Shown: positions 1 through 8,639, counted from the stretch's first letter. The stretch is DNA of 33,991 nucleotides from Candidatus Poribacteria bacterium (GCA_022828145.1 JAJEJA010000003.1:1-33991), one strand, 5' to 3'. Made by a program: numbers and translations. The notes: generated by a model from the letters alone, not told the origin.

Positions 1-232
1 TATTGAAAGTTTAGTTTTGTGAGGATGCGAAAACTCTCATATTTCGCTCCTCTAACAACCCGCTTACCACTTGAAATTTCACTTAGGTTCAGTCCGCCTC
101 TTGTGTCAAACCCTGTCACGCGTAGCAATCCGTGTTTGACATGTTTCACAAGTGTGTTCTTGACAGGGAACGTTTGGCTACGCTATGTCAAAGCACCCAC
201 GCTTTAGCGGGGTGATCTTTACTGTTATAAGA
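1..232 (+). mobile_element. Possible IS200/IS605-type element end with tandem hairpins
   Basis: No convincing protein is seen here. The DNA folds into three consecutive hairpins: TGTCAAAC (104-111) pairs with GTTTGACA (134-141); TTGACA (160-165) pairs with TGTCAA (186-191); and 194-214 forms CACCC/GGGTG over CGC/GCG with a TTTA loop. The last hairpin shares the GCTTTAGC core and following GGTGA with the hairpin beside the TnpB gene at the other end of the window (33862-33882, read on the minus strand). IS200/IS605 elements carry such subterminal hairpins, and their tnpB 3' ends encode the structured guide (omega) RNA. That this is the right end of a plus-strand element continuing left of the window is inference. 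No TnpB C-terminus is visible in 1-190, so a decayed or different element is possible. Confidence 0.4.
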
Positions 233-1066
233 TTACTGATTACCGTTGTTTGTAATATTTGTGTTACCGAGTGATGCTAATGTAAACGTATCGTGAAACC
301 ACCCTGTACAGTTGCTATGAACATAAACAATGTCATCAATGACTATTCTGCGGTTATTAGGAAACTTTTCAATAAGATCATGACCCCGTAAGAATCTACC
401 GTCATACCGTCTGAAGAAAACAGTGCGTCCACTTTGCACAATGTATACCTCACACATTTCACCGCCGTGTTCAGCCTCAAGGTCAGGGTCTATGACGCGT
501 AGACAATGGAAGGTATTCTCACCGATAGTTACATCGTAAGTTCCTGCTCCCAAGCCTTGTCCCTCAGTTGTTTTGTAAGAACCATCCGGTTGCAGTTCAT
601 AACGTCCATCATCAACTATACGACGTTCACCATCGGGTCCCCATAGTTCTTCAAACCAGTCGTCACCTATAGTGTTGTATGTTCTGATCCCGTCCATGGT
701 CATGACGACAGAAATCCATCTTGTATGTGTATCGTCCATAGCGACATACATTAAATCTGGTGATGTGGGCCATTCTCTTGCTAACCATTCATTGAACTGA
801 ATTTCTACACATTCGATATCGCGTATCATCGCTGGTGCAGTGGGTATCATTTGTGTGACAGCATCTAACTTTTGTGTTTCGCCATCATACTCCGCCCACA
901 TATAGGTTTCACCCATTTTGGGTATAGCGAACCACCACTGTAATTCTGGACAGTCGACCTCATATATTGGATCGGAACTTTCGACGATCTTGATATCAGG
1001 ACGCGTTGGTGGGAATGGGTGTTCCAAGACCTCTCCTGGGGGTTTAATATAGAATTTGTTAGACAT
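233..1066 (-). CDS. Hypothetical protein, 277 aa
   Basis: I do not recognise the family. The start is placed at ATG 1066 because AAGGA lies 8 nt upstream; a longer in-frame version would need a TTG at 1084. The protein is soluble-looking and acidic, with no signal peptide or membrane segment. It is rich in aromatic residues (WWF near residue 45, FFRRYDGRF near 220) and in beta-prone stretches. It is the third gene of a minus-strand cluster, starting 14 nt after a tiny membrane-peptide gene that follows a PhyH-type dioxygenase, so co-transcription is likely. Nothing in the sequence defines a reaction. Confidence 0.7.
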   Translation of the reverse strand: MSNKFYIKPPGEVLEHPFPPTRPDIKIVESSDPIYEVDCPELQWWFAIPKMGETYMWAEYDGETQKLDAVTQMIPTAPAMIRDIECVEIQFNEWLAREWPTSPDLMYVAMDDTHTRWISVVMTMDGIRTYNTIGDDWFEELWGPDGERRIVDDGRYELQPDGSYKTTEGQGLGAGTYDVTIGENTFHCLRVIDPDLEAEHGGEMCEVYIVQSGRTVFFRRYDGRFLRGHDLIEKFPNNRRIVIDDIVYVHSNCTGWFHDTFTLASLGNTNITNNGNQ

Positions 1067-1080
1067 AACTCTATTCCTTA

Positions 1081-1182
1081 TCAACTTTTATCTTTTTTGA
1101 TCAGAACGATTATTGCGATTAATGCACCAGCAAAAAATGTACCAATGACTAAGAGTATGAGTAATTCTATTGGACCGATCAT
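1081..1182 (-). CDS. Small single-span membrane peptide, 33 aa
   Basis: A short ORF starts at ATG 1182 behind a perfect AGGAGG (1195-1200; 12-nt spacing) and ends with TGA at 1081-1083. The product begins MIGPIELLILL, continues as one uninterrupted hydrophobic helix to about residue 27, and ends KKDKS, which fits a single-pass protein with its basic C-terminus in the cytoplasm. It sits in the 158-bp gap between the PhyH gene and the hypothetical gene, 42 nt after the former and 14 nt before the latter, in the same orientation. The strong ribosome-binding site, clean topology and operon position argue that it is real. The Gly-Pro-x-Glu-Leu start loosely recalls TatA/TatE N-termini, but the amphipathic helix of TatA is absent. 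Function unknown. Confidence 0.6.
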   Translation of the reverse strand: MIGPIELLILLVIGTFFAGALIAIIVLIKKDKS

Positions 1183-1224
1183 AATGAAGTTTATCCTCCT
1201 ATGTTTGCTTAAATATAGGTAGTA

Positions 1225-2043
1225 TTATTTGGTTTGTTCTTTCCAACGTTTCACAGCTTCTAATTTTGTCTGTTGCCATCCTGTCCAGTCAGTTTTTCCT
1301 TCGTATCTAACAACATCATGGATTGTTGCTCGGGGTTGATAAGTTATATAGTTGCCGGTATGCCACGCAAGGTTTCGATATATCATGAAATCACCTGGTG
1401 ATAAATGGACTTGAACAGCACCGGGAAACTGTTGACAGTGTTCAAGATTATACCGTTCCGCTTCTACGTTCGTTTGTCCATCCGCGGGTCTACGAAGTTT
1501 TGGGTCTTTTGTAGATTGGATTTCTCCTGGCATATCCCATTGACGAAGATGGCTGCCGGGAACAAACCAGGTACAAGAATCGGCATATATTGCACAGTTG
1601 ACCTGATTGAAATGCCGCAGGTCGTACCATACTTCTGCTAACTTTGCGTTTACGATCTCATCGCGCGCTTCTATTGGCACCTCAACGACGCCGTCACGAT
1701 GCCAACCGAGGTGCCAGGGATGTTCAAGCGGTTCCACAAGCAATCCCATGATATCAACATGTCCGTGTGTATAGTTATCGCCAAGTAGTCTCTGGACAGC
1801 ATCACGTAGTTCGGACAACTCCGTATAATCATAAAAGGGTTTCAGATCCAACGCATCACCGTAGTTAGAGAGGGGTTGGATTCGTTGCGTTTGAGGTCCA
1901 TTAAGTTTATGTGCTAAGTGGCGTGCCTTCTCAGCTTCTCTACGTAAATCCGATAGAAGTGAAGCGGGAACAATACCACGAAATACAAGGAAACCTTGTG
2001 AAAGGTATTCGTTGACCATGGAATCTTGGAACTGAAATGCCAC
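1225..2043 (-). CDS. Phytanoyl-CoA dioxygenase (PhyH) family protein
   Basis: Fe(II)/2-oxoglutarate-dependent oxygenase of the PhyH family, 272 aa, a normal full length. The N-terminal helix reads VNEYLSQGFLVFRGIVP (residues 10-26), the usual PhyH opening. The iron site is H115-x-D117 in GWHRDG plus the distal H228 in LAWHTGN. R238 is the likely 2-oxoglutarate carboxylate anchor. FVPGSH (160-165) is the typical core strand and turn. The start is GTG 2043, with AAGGGGG 7 nt upstream. It is first in a minus-strand cluster behind a good promoter. The substrate cannot be told from sequence; the family hydroxylates varied small molecules. This copy is clearly diverged from the two other PhyH proteins in the window, which resemble each other more closely. 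Confidence 0.9.
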   Translation of the reverse strand: MAFQFQDSMVNEYLSQGFLVFRGIVPASLLSDLRREAEKARHLAHKLNGPQTQRIQPLSNYGDALDLKPFYDYTELSELRDAVQRLLGDNYTHGHVDIMGLLVEPLEHPWHLGWHRDGVVEVPIEARDEIVNAKLAEVWYDLRHFNQVNCAIYADSCTWFVPGSHLRQWDMPGEIQSTKDPKLRRPADGQTNVEAERYNLEHCQQFPGAVQVHLSPGDFMIYRNLAWHTGNYITYQPRATIHDVVRYEGKTDWTGWQQTKLEAVKRWKEQTK

Positions 2044-2172
2044 GTTATACCCCCTTAACCTATAGACTCCTCATCCCATCTGAAGGATAGTAAAAAAAGA
2101 AATTAATATGAGATTCTTCGTAAAGAGTTTGACGAATTCATACTGAATAGACTCAATATCTCCCCCTTAAGC

Positions 2173-2201
2173 ATTCTACAATATGACATATTATATGTCA
2201 A
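2173..2201 (-). promoter_or_regulatory. Sigma-70-type promoter for the PhyH cluster
   Basis: Read on the minus strand, TTGACA (2201-2196) is followed after exactly 17 nt by TAGAAT (2178-2173), a consensus -35 and a 5/6 -10. Transcription would start near 2166, leaving a 5' leader of about 120 nt before the GTG at 2043. Confidence 0.6.
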
Positions 2202-2502
2202 GGTTAACGTTATGTTGACTATCAAACTAAATGTTTTCATAAATTTTATTGGGCATGTCAATTTTTGATAAGTTAGAACTCAGTAAGCAGAAAAAGCGTA
2301 AATCTGCTATAATAACGTGAGCTTCATAAATAAATCGTCCGAGAGTCATAGCGTCTGATTTACAAAGGACGCGGGTTTTTGTAGCACATTCTGTTAGATT
2401 GTGCCACATAAGACGCAAACAAGCATTTTACACTGCCAATACGGAACTCACGTTATAATAGGTTCAATAATAGTTTTTTGTGAATTTTTTAGTGAATGGC
2501 GT
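2202..2502. other. Divergent intergenic region with one REP-like palindrome
   Basis: This lies between the divergent PhyH and ilvD genes. It is AT-rich and holds no convincing gene; the 63-codon minus-strand frame at 2227-2418 has no family resemblance. The recognisable element is the REP-like palindrome at 2383-2405. Confidence 0.5.
2383..2405 (-). repeat. REP-like palindrome, copy 1
   Basis: On the minus strand the stem GCACAATC, loop TAACA and stem GAATGTGC form an imperfect hairpin. The same stem recurs at 8287-8310, 12079-12100, 17586-17608, 29041-29062, 30331-30354 and 30420-30442, with loops that vary. Confidence 0.65.
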
Positions 2503-2532
2503 TTGACAACATTCCACCCGCTCTCTTATATA
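2503..2532 (+). promoter_or_regulatory. Probable ilvD promoter
   Basis: TTGACA (2503-2508) is separated by 18 nt from TATATA (2527-2532). The predicted start near 2539 leaves a short leader containing the AGGAG ribosome-binding site before ATG 2564. Confidence 0.5.
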
Positions 2533-2563
2533 CATTTATACTTATGCAGGAGAATACAGAATC

Positions 2564-4243
2564 ATGTCCAATAAACTGAAACCCCGGAGTTATGCAATTA
2601 CTGATGGTCCCGACCGCGCTGCTGCACGTACAATGCTCATGTTCGGTGATGGCGGACTTTCACCAGAAGACCTTGACAAGCCAATTATCGGGGTTGCGAA
2701 TACATGGATTGAGATAGGACCTTGTAACTTCCACTTGAGACGACTTGCAGCTAAGGTTAAGGCTGGTATCCGTGATGCTGGTGGAACGCCGCTGGAATTT
2801 AATACTGTGAGTATCTCTGATGGTATTACGATGGGTACAGAGGGAATGAAAACCTCACTCATCAGCAGAGAAGTCGTTGCAGATTCAATAGAGTTAGTCT
2901 CTATCGGCAACATGTTTGATGCGGTGATTGCACTCTGCGGATGTGACAAAACTGTACCGGGGACGGTGATGGCGTTGGCACGTTTAGATATACCGTCTCT
3001 CACGTTATATGGTGGTTCAATTATGCCCGGTAATTTTCAGGGACGCGATGTCACAATACAGGACGTATTTGAGGCGGTCGGTCAGCACGCAGAAGGTACA
3101 ATCACAGTTGAGGAATTGGACGATCTGATTAGTAAAGGCTGTCCGGGTCCTGGTGCCTGTGGGGGGCAGTTTACAGCAAATACGATGGCGACTGCAGTTG
3201 AGTTATTAGGTATCGCACCGTTGGGGAGTGGGAGTGTACCAGCTGTTGCAGAAGAGAAGGATAACGAAGCATACAAAGCAGGACAACTTGTGATGGATAT
3301 GCTGGCTGATGACCGTCGTCCGAGTCAGATCATCACCCGAAAGTCTCTTGAGAATGCGATTACATCTGTCGCTGCAACTGGCGGATCAACAAACGGTGTT
3401 CTGCATCTGCTAGCTATTGCTTATGAAGCACAGATACCTTTGACACTTGAAGATTTCCACACGATTAGCCAAAAGACGCCTGTATTAGCAGACCTTAAGC
3501 CGGGGGGTCAGTTTGTCGCAACCGACCTATATGAAGCAGGTGGTATCCAATTCTTAACAAAACGGTTGATAGAAGCAGGTTTGCTGCATACGGATGAACT
3601 GACTGTTACAGGTAAAACAATCGGTGAGGAGGCGAATGCTGCGACTGAGACGGAGGGTCAACAGGTCGTTAGAGCCGTTAATGCTCCCTTGAAGCCTACC
3701 GGTGGATTCGCTATCTTGAGAGGTAACCTTGCCCCTGATGGGTGTGTGATAAAGTTAGCGGGTCAGAAAAAAACGTTACATCGGGGCCCTGCGCGTATCT
3801 TTGAACGTGAAGAGGATACATTTGCTGCTATCAAAGGTGGACAGATCAAACCGGGTGATGTGGTCGTGATACGTTATGAAGGACCTATAGGTGGACCTGG
3901 CATGCGTGAGATGTTAGGTGTGACAGCAGCGATCGTCGGTGCAGGTCTAAGCGAGGATGTCGCGCTCCTGACCGATGGCAGATTCTCTGGAGCAACACAC
4001 GGATTTATGATATGTCACGTTGCACCTGAAGCAGCAATAGGGGGCCCCATCGCAATTTTACGAGAAGGGGACGAAATCGTGATTGATGCCAGAACACGTA
4101 GGTTAGATGTCACCCTCTCTGATGCAGAAATTAAAGCGCGTTTAGAAGAATGGACTCCTCCAAAACCCCGTTATACTCGTGGTGTTATGGCGAAATACGC
4201 GAAATCTGTTTCCTCTGCGTCCGAAGGTGCTGTTACAGGATAA
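2564..4243 (+). CDS. ilvD: Dihydroxy-acid dehydratase
   Basis: Catalyses the dehydration of 2,3-dihydroxy-3-methylbutanoate and the isoleucine analogue, the third common step of valine, isoleucine and leucine synthesis. Length 559 aa matches the short bacterial IlvD class. Diagnostic segments are present: GPCNFHL with C54, CGCDKTVPG with C127 and [18 protein letters not shown] with C199, the three expected Fe-S ligands. The C-terminal [11 protein letters not shown] and HVAPEA motifs and the GGPGMREML segment are also present. The start at ATG 2564 follows AGGAG by 11 nt. It stands alone: no ilvC, ilvBN or leu genes are adjacent, and a simple repeat follows the stop. Intact with no missing residues seen. 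Confidence 0.97.
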   Translation: MSNKLKPRSYAITDGPDRAAARTMLMFGDGGLSPEDLDKPIIGVANTWIEIGPCNFHLRRLAAKVKAGIRDAGGTPLEFNTVSISDGITMGTEGMKTSLISREVVADSIELVSIGNMFDAVIALCGCDKTVPGTVMALARLDIPSLTLYGGSIMPGNFQGRDVTIQDVFEAVGQHAEGTITVEELDDLISKGCPGPGACGGQFTANTMATAVELLGIAPLGSGSVPAVAEEKDNEAYKAGQLVMDMLADDRRPSQIITRKSLENAITSVAATGGSTNGVLHLLAIAYEAQIPLTLEDFHTISQKTPVLADLKPGGQFVATDLYEAGGIQFLTKRLIEAGLLHTDELTVTGKTIGEEANAATETEGQQVVRAVNAPLKPTGGFAILRGNLAPDGCVIKLAGQKKTLHRGPARIFEREEDTFAAIKGGQIKPGDVVVIRYEGPIGGPGMREMLGVTAAIVGAGLSEDVALLTDGRFSGATHGFMICHVAPEAAIGGPIAILREGDEIVIDARTRRLDVTLSDAEIKARLEEWTPPKPRYTRGVMAKYAKSVSSASEGAVTG

Positions 4244-4256
4244 TGCCGTATAAGAT

Positions 4257-4377
4257 GAGAAGGATGGAAGATGGGAAGGGTGGAAGATGGGAAGGGTGGA
4301 AGATGGGAGATGGAAGGGTGGAAGATGGAAGGATGGAAGGGTGGAAGATGGAAGGGTGGAAGATGGAAGGGTGGAAA
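4257..4377 (+). repeat. Cytosine-free G/A-rich tandem repeat
   Basis: About 120 bp without a single C on this strand, built from imperfect repeats of a GGTGGAAGATGGAA-like unit of about 14 bp with shorter GGATGGAA variants. It lies immediately after the ilvD stop and before the LRR gene. The left half contains GGGAAGGG twice within 25 bp, so a G-quadruplex or triplex-forming tract is conceivable. Likely prone to length variation by slippage. Confidence 0.85.
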
Positions 4378-4506
4378 TCAGATGTTATGGGTGGGGTTCT
4401 TCTTAAACCTTTGATATCTGTTAATATAAGCATAACCCTTCAGTTGTTAGTTCAGTGTGAATATTAGGAGGAATATAATACATAATTCAGAAGGAGTAGA
4501 AACGTC

Positions 4507-7113
4507 ATGCGACACATAAGTCTGTTGTTATTGTCCTTTACATTTCTTGTCAGTTGTTCTCCTCCGGAACCTGTTGAGATACCGGATCCTAATTTAGCTG
4601 CTGTTATTCGGGAAGCACTCAATATTGATAAAAATACACCTTTCAATGAAAAGGAGTTGAAAAAAATAGAAAAACTTGAGGCAAGAAGAAGGCAAATAAG
4701 CGACTTAACAGGCATAGAGAAAATGACAGGATTAACAGTGTTAGAACTTTACAATAACCAAATTGTAGACATAACACCGCTTGTAAGCCTAAAAGCGTTG
4801 ACAAGTTTATCACTGTCTAACAACCGAATTACTGATATTACATCACTGACAGGATTAACCAATCTCACACACCTTTCAATTGGAGCAAACCAAATTAAAG
4901 ACGTCCAACCCTTAGCGAATTTAACGCAATTGGCAAGTTTAAATCTTGCTAATAATCTTATTGGTGACATCACACCACTCAGTGGATTAACAGCACTTGA
5001 GTCGTTAAACATTCGCAGTAATCAGATCACTGATCTTACTCCCCTGGCAGATCTGACACAACTTAAGGAATTAAGACTTGATTTCATGCCGATTGATGAC
5101 CTAAAACCCCTCACAGATTTGACGCAATTAACTATAATATCATTATATGGAACTAATATCAGTGAAATCTCTCCACTCGCTGGATTGACAGAACTTAAGG
5201 AATTAAGGCTTTCATCATCTCATGATATTAGTGATATTACACCATTAACAGGGTTAAAGCAGCTAAACACCCTAAGCCTTTCTGGTAATAAAATCCATGA
5301 TCTGACTCCGCTGACCAGTCTAACACAACTGGAGTATTTAAACCTTGAGGAAAATTTAATCAGTGATCTAACGCCTCTTGAGGGATTAACACAATTGAGG
5401 GAATTAGCACTACGTAAGAATAAAGTTGGCGATCTTTCTCCACTTGCCCGATTAACACAACTGACAGAATTATCACTTGAGCATAATAAAATCAGTAAGA
5501 TAGAATCCATCAATGGATTTCAACACATAACGGAATTAGATTTGGATTATAATGAGATTCAAGATCTAACATCTATTGTTGCGGCACTTGAAAACAGACC
5601 TGAGCTTGATTCCTTATCCCTTGCTCATAATAAAATAACCGACATTACTCCTCTTGAAAAATTGACGCAACTTATAAGTTTAGACCTTAGTAATAATGAG
5701 ATAAGCGATATTAACGCACTTACTAAATTGACACAACTTGAAGAATTAAGCTTGTCATCTAATAGGATAAGTGATGTCATGCCTCTCAGAGGATTAACAC
5801 GAATCAGGTCATTATCACTTTATAGTAATCAAATTACTGACATCACGTCATTTGCTGAATTTGAACGTCCTCAACTCCTCTTCCTACAGAATAACCAAAT
5901 TAGTGATATTTCTCCGCTTGCCGGATTAAATTCTCTTAGAGCGTTATTAATAAGTAAAAATAAAATAACTGATATTAGTCCGCTGATCGGAAAGAAAGAA
6001 CTTTTTAGTCTATCGGTTGATAGGAATCAAATTACGGATATTTCTCCGATTATTGGACTTACAGAAATTGAGAATCTCGTATTAAATAATAATCAGATTG
6101 CAGATATCACGCCGCTTGCTGGATTAACAGAACTTACAGAATTAAATCTGAATTCTAATCAAATTGCTGACATCACACCAACTGCTGGCTTAACCAAACT
6201 AAAGGAATTAAAACTAAATTCTAATCAAATTACTGACATCACGCCAATTGCTGAGTTAACGAAAATTACGAAGTTGGAAATTAATGACAATCAGATTGAA
6301 GACATTGAACCTCTTACGAAATTAGCACAAATTACAGACCTATCACTTGAGAACAATCAAATCACCGATATTACCTCACTTAATGGAAAAACAGAACTCA
6401 GACAACTATTTCTATCTCAAAACAGCATTATTGATCTTACACCGTTAGTTGGATTAGAACAGTTAGAAAGGTTACACCTTGGAGATAATAAGATAAGCGA
6501 TTTTACTCCCCTGACACGTATAGATAATCTGAAAGTCTTAAATCTGGATGGCGATGAAATCAGGGATTTATCATTAGTTAAGAAGTTTACGCAACTTTCA
6601 TCCTTATCCCTTTTGAACAATAAAGTTGTTGACTTCACACCCCTTGCAGAATCAAAGAGTCTTGTGGAAGTAAGTGTGGGTGGAAACAATTTTAAAGACC
6701 TTCCACATCTCGCTTCAGTTCTAACTAAATTGCCTCGTTTTTTCTTCCTTACAATTAAAGACAGCGAAATTATTGATATAAGTCCACTTGCACAGTTGAC
6801 AGAATTAAGGAGTTTAAGACTCGTTAAGAATAGGATTAGTGATATTACGCCTATTTCACAATTGCCTGAGCTCTATGTTTTAGTGCTAAATGACAACCAG
6901 ATTACAGACATCACTCCGCTTAAGGACCTACCTCAGATGCAGTATTTGGAACTTATGAATAATCAGATTCGGGATGTTAGTGTTGTTGAGTCCCTGAAGA
7001 ATTTGAGACGGTTGCATATCAAAGGCAACCCGATTCGTGATTTAACACCGATTCATCGACTTCACAGACATAATGCAGATTTAGACGTAGATATTGATGG
7101 GACATCTCCATAA
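4507..7113 (+). CDS. Leucine-rich-repeat lipoprotein (internalin/SDS22-like)
   Basis: 868 aa. A short lipoprotein signal (hydrophobic residues 5-15, lipobox LVSC with C17) predicts export and lipid anchoring. Residues 24-45 contain an IPDPNLAAVIREALN opening, a cap that often precedes this kind of LRR. From about residue 58 to 860 the protein is one run of some 36 repeats of 22 residues with the pattern L-x-x-L-x-L-x-x-N-x-I-x-D-I-T-P-L, the SDS22/internalin class, giving a long curved solenoid for protein binding. No other domain or C-terminal anchor is seen. AAGGAG lies 11 nt before the ATG. The DNA repeats are diverged enough to be readable but could still recombine. Partner and ligand are unknown; a surface or periplasmic binding role is inference. 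Confidence 0.93.
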   Translation: MRHISLLLLSFTFLVSCSPPEPVEIPDPNLAAVIREALNIDKNTPFNEKELKKIEKLEARRRQISDLTGIEKMTGLTVLELYNNQIVDITPLVSLKALTSLSLSNNRITDITSLTGLTNLTHLSIGANQIKDVQPLANLTQLASLNLANNLIGDITPLSGLTALESLNIRSNQITDLTPLADLTQLKELRLDFMPIDDLKPLTDLTQLTIISLYGTNISEISPLAGLTELKELRLSSSHDISDITPLTGLKQLNTLSLSGNKIHDLTPLTSLTQLEYLNLEENLISDLTPLEGLTQLRELALRKNKVGDLSPLARLTQLTELSLEHNKISKIESINGFQHITELDLDYNEIQDLTSIVAALENRPELDSLSLAHNKITDITPLEKLTQLISLDLSNNEISDINALTKLTQLEELSLSSNRISDVMPLRGLTRIRSLSLYSNQITDITSFAEFERPQLLFLQNNQISDISPLAGLNSLRALLISKNKITDISPLIGKKELFSLSVDRNQITDISPIIGLTEIENLVLNNNQIADITPLAGLTELTELNLNSNQIADITPTAGLTKLKELKLNSNQITDITPIAELTKITKLEINDNQIEDIEPLTKLAQITDLSLENNQITDITSLNGKTELRQLFLSQNSIIDLTPLVGLEQLERLHLGDNKISDFTPLTRIDNLKVLNLDGDEIRDLSLVKKFTQLSSLSLLNNKVVDFTPLAESKSLVEVSVGGNNFKDLPHLASVLTKLPRFFFLTIKDSEIIDISPLAQLTELRSLRLVKNRISDITPISQLPELYVLVLNDNQITDITPLKDLPQMQYLELMNNQIRDVSVVESLKNLRRLHIKGNPIRDLTPIHRLHRHNADLDVDIDGTSP

Positions 7114-7140
7114 ACTAAGTCACGCATTTTGACAGAATCG

Positions 7141-7242
7141 TGCCAATTATATAGCTGGTACGGAGAACACGGAAAACACAGAAGGGACTATGGCACATAC
7201 CAATCACTTTCACAAAAATGCCGCAACGCTCAAAAATACCTC
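7141..7242 (+). repeat. Direct repeat A flanking the DUF433/DUF5615 pair
   Basis: About 100 bp nearly identical to 8071-8171, including ATTATATAGCTGG, GAGAACACGGAAAACACAG and TCACTTTCACAAA. The two copies are in the same orientation, about 930 bp apart. The rest of 7114-7382 shows no gene. Confidence 0.8.
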
Positions 7243-7382
7243 TTATTTCCGCGTCCTCTACATCCTCCGTGATTCTGACAATCACACGGATAACACAAAT
7301 TGACAATCTATAACATCAGGTGATCAGCTGAGGTGAGTGTTTTTCTGTTTTTGCTGCTATGTCTGCTGGTAGTCTAAGCCGA

Positions 7383-7715
7383 TTACCGCAGGACAAATAG
7401 TCCCGTATTTTCATCTCGCGCAAATTCTTTAATATTAACGAGATGTCTTCTCAAATTTTGTTCAACAGCACTTGTTGAGCAATTTCCTAACCGAATCCAA
7501 ATCACTTTTGGAGGATAACCGTGAATAACACTCCGATTCCTAAAGTCTGTATCCTTAGAAACGATGAAATAGTCGTTATCACGAGCGTAATCCCATAACT
7601 CAGTGTCTGTTGCTGTCCCTAATCCTATAGTTTTGACATGGGTAGAATTAGGAAACAGATCCGCCAGCAGCACCACCAGTTGGTCGGATAGGTTCTGATC
7701 GAATAGAAGTTTCAT
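7383..7715 (-). CDS. DUF5615 PIN-like protein (putative toxin)
   Basis: 110 aa when started at ATG 7715, where the family's typical N-terminus MKLLFDQNLS begins; an upstream GTG would add 19 out-of-family residues. The acidic positions expected of this PIN-like fold are visible: D6 in LFDQNL, D37 and E39 in TDTEL, and D55 and D57 in SKDTDF. These suggest metal-dependent RNase activity. Its first 68 nt overlap the end of the DUF433 gene, the standard arrangement for this two-gene module, so translation is probably coupled; no independent Shine-Dalgarno is seen. A VapC-like toxin role is inferred from family and context. Confidence 0.85.
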   Translation of the reverse strand: MKLLFDQNLSDQLVVLLADLFPNSTHVKTIGLGTATDTELWDYARDNDYFIVSKDTDFRNRSVIHGYPPKVIWIRLGNCSTSAVEQNLRRHLVNIKEFARDENTGLFVLR

Positions 7716-7941
7716 CTGTGTAAACGACCACCTGCGATTTTTCCCTGTCCGCAGCGTAAGCAAAACAAGCACGAATGTCTGTCTCGGTTAATTCGGGAAA
7801 ATCATTAAGCACTTCCGCTACTGTCATCCCCGATGCAAGGTATTCAAAGACATCGTAAACGGTGATCCGCATGCCCCGAATACACGGCTGCCCACTACGT
7901 TTACCCGGTTCAATGGTTATAATATCTCTATAGTCGTTCAT
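7648..7941 (-). CDS. DUF433 protein (putative VapB-like antitoxin)
   Basis: 97 aa starting at ATG 7941, chosen because GAGGTG lies about 7 nt upstream; a frame opening at 7983 adds 14 unlike residues. The DUF433 signature is complete: GQPCIRGMRITVYDVFEYLASG (residues 19-40), then a second helical segment with FPELTETDIRACFAYAADRE. The family is a small winged-helix DNA-binding fold typically paired with DUF5615 proteins. The C-terminal 25 residues, which overlap the partner gene, are unrelated to the conserved core. It likely represses its own promoter and neutralises the partner. Both genes lie between two direct repeats. Confidence 0.85.
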   Translation of the reverse strand: MNDYRDIITIEPGKRSGQPCIRGMRITVYDVFEYLASGMTVAEVLNDFPELTETDIRACFAYAADREKSQVVVYTDETSIRSEPIRPTGGAAGGSVS

Positions 7942-8070
7942 GGAATGCACCTCTTCGTAAAGCAGTTGAAAAGAGTATACCATATCTTAAGTTGATTATC
8001 AATTATTTTTAGCAGAAAATGCTAATCGTCAGTTTGTGCGCGAAAGACGCGGTTTTATTGTCTGAACCGC

Positions 8071-8171
8071 GCTAATTATATAGCTGGGGTGGAGAACACG
8101 GAAAACACAGAAGGGTTATTGCACATACCAAAATCACTTTCACAAATATGCCGCCGTGATCAAAAGACCTC
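8071..8171 (+). repeat. Direct repeat B flanking the DUF433/DUF5615 pair
   Basis: Second copy of the ~100-bp repeat at 7141-7242, same orientation, with a few substitutions and small indels. It starts at the foot of the 8048-8071 hairpin. Confidence 0.8.
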
Positions 8172-8286
8172 TTTAGCATGTATCCTACATTATCCATCTT
8201 TGCTCAGGAAAAAACTTGGTAATGCTACAGTCTCATAAAATCCTATTCTAAGCATATTACTTTTTTGTGGGTATGACAGTGTGTGT

Positions 8287-8310
8287 AGCACAATCAAGGA
8301 TGAATGTGCT
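8287..8310 (+). repeat. REP-like palindrome, AAGGAT-loop type
   Basis: Stem AGCACAATC, loop AAGGAT, stem GAATGTGCT. It is identical to 30331-30354, and has the same stem but a different loop from the TAACA-loop copies. Confidence 0.7.
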
Positions 8311-8368
8311 ACAATATACTAAGAAATAAGTGTTAAATAACCGACCCATACAATTATTATAAACGCTC

Positions 8369-8623
8369 ATGATGAATATCGTTTTTCTGTTTTCAGATGA
8401 ACACACAGGAACTGTGATGGGGAATAGTGGACATCCGATTGTTCGTACACCTCATCTTGACCGTCTTGCCAAACAGAGTTATACGTTTGATAATGCGTAT
8501 TGCAATAGTCCAATTTGTGTTCCTTCGCGTCTATCTTTCCTTACTGGATGTTACCCGCATCAGATCGATGCGTGGGATTTGGGAGTTATAGACTTCTCGG
8601 TTTTTCGGATTTGTTTTTTCTGA
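8369..8623 (+). pseudogene. Truncated sulfatase, N-terminal fragment
   Basis: Only the first ~72 residues of a type I sulfatase remain. NIVFLFSDEH opens the alkaline-phosphatase-like fold with a metal-binding Asp. RTPHLDRLA and YCNSPICVPSRLSFLTG (44-60) follow, the latter containing the C-x-P-S-R-x(3)-L-T-G signature whose C50 would become formylglycine. After HQIDAWDLG the reading continues into 12 unrelated residues and a stop at 8621. Full sulfatases are usually 450-550 aa, and no continuation is found in another frame before the next gene at 8681. The remnant therefore lacks the rest of the active site and should be inactive. The break near 8584 suggests a deletion or recombination joint. 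Confidence 0.85.
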
Positions 8624-8639
8624 TAAATTCTGATACAAT
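8611..8639 (+). promoter_or_regulatory. Possible promoter for the binding-protein gene
   Basis: TTGTTT (8611-8616), 17-nt spacer, TACAAT (8634-8639), followed by AAGGAG and ATG 8681. It overlaps the end of the sulfatase remnant. Confidence 0.4.

Larger units (their letters stand above)
7984..8368. other. Intergenic region with hairpin, direct repeat and REP
   Basis: No gene seen. It contains a perfect 7-bp stem hairpin CGCGGTT/AACCGCG (8048-8071), direct repeat B (8071-8171) and a REP-like palindrome (8287-8310). Confidence 0.6.

Noticed and set aside
19..207. A 62-codon frame at the left edge
   Set aside because: It spans the tandem hairpins of a structured element and has no recognisable domain.
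2227..2418. A 63-codon minus-strand frame upstream of ilvD
   Set aside because: It runs through a REP palindrome, has no ribosome-binding site and no family resemblance; composition is intergenic.
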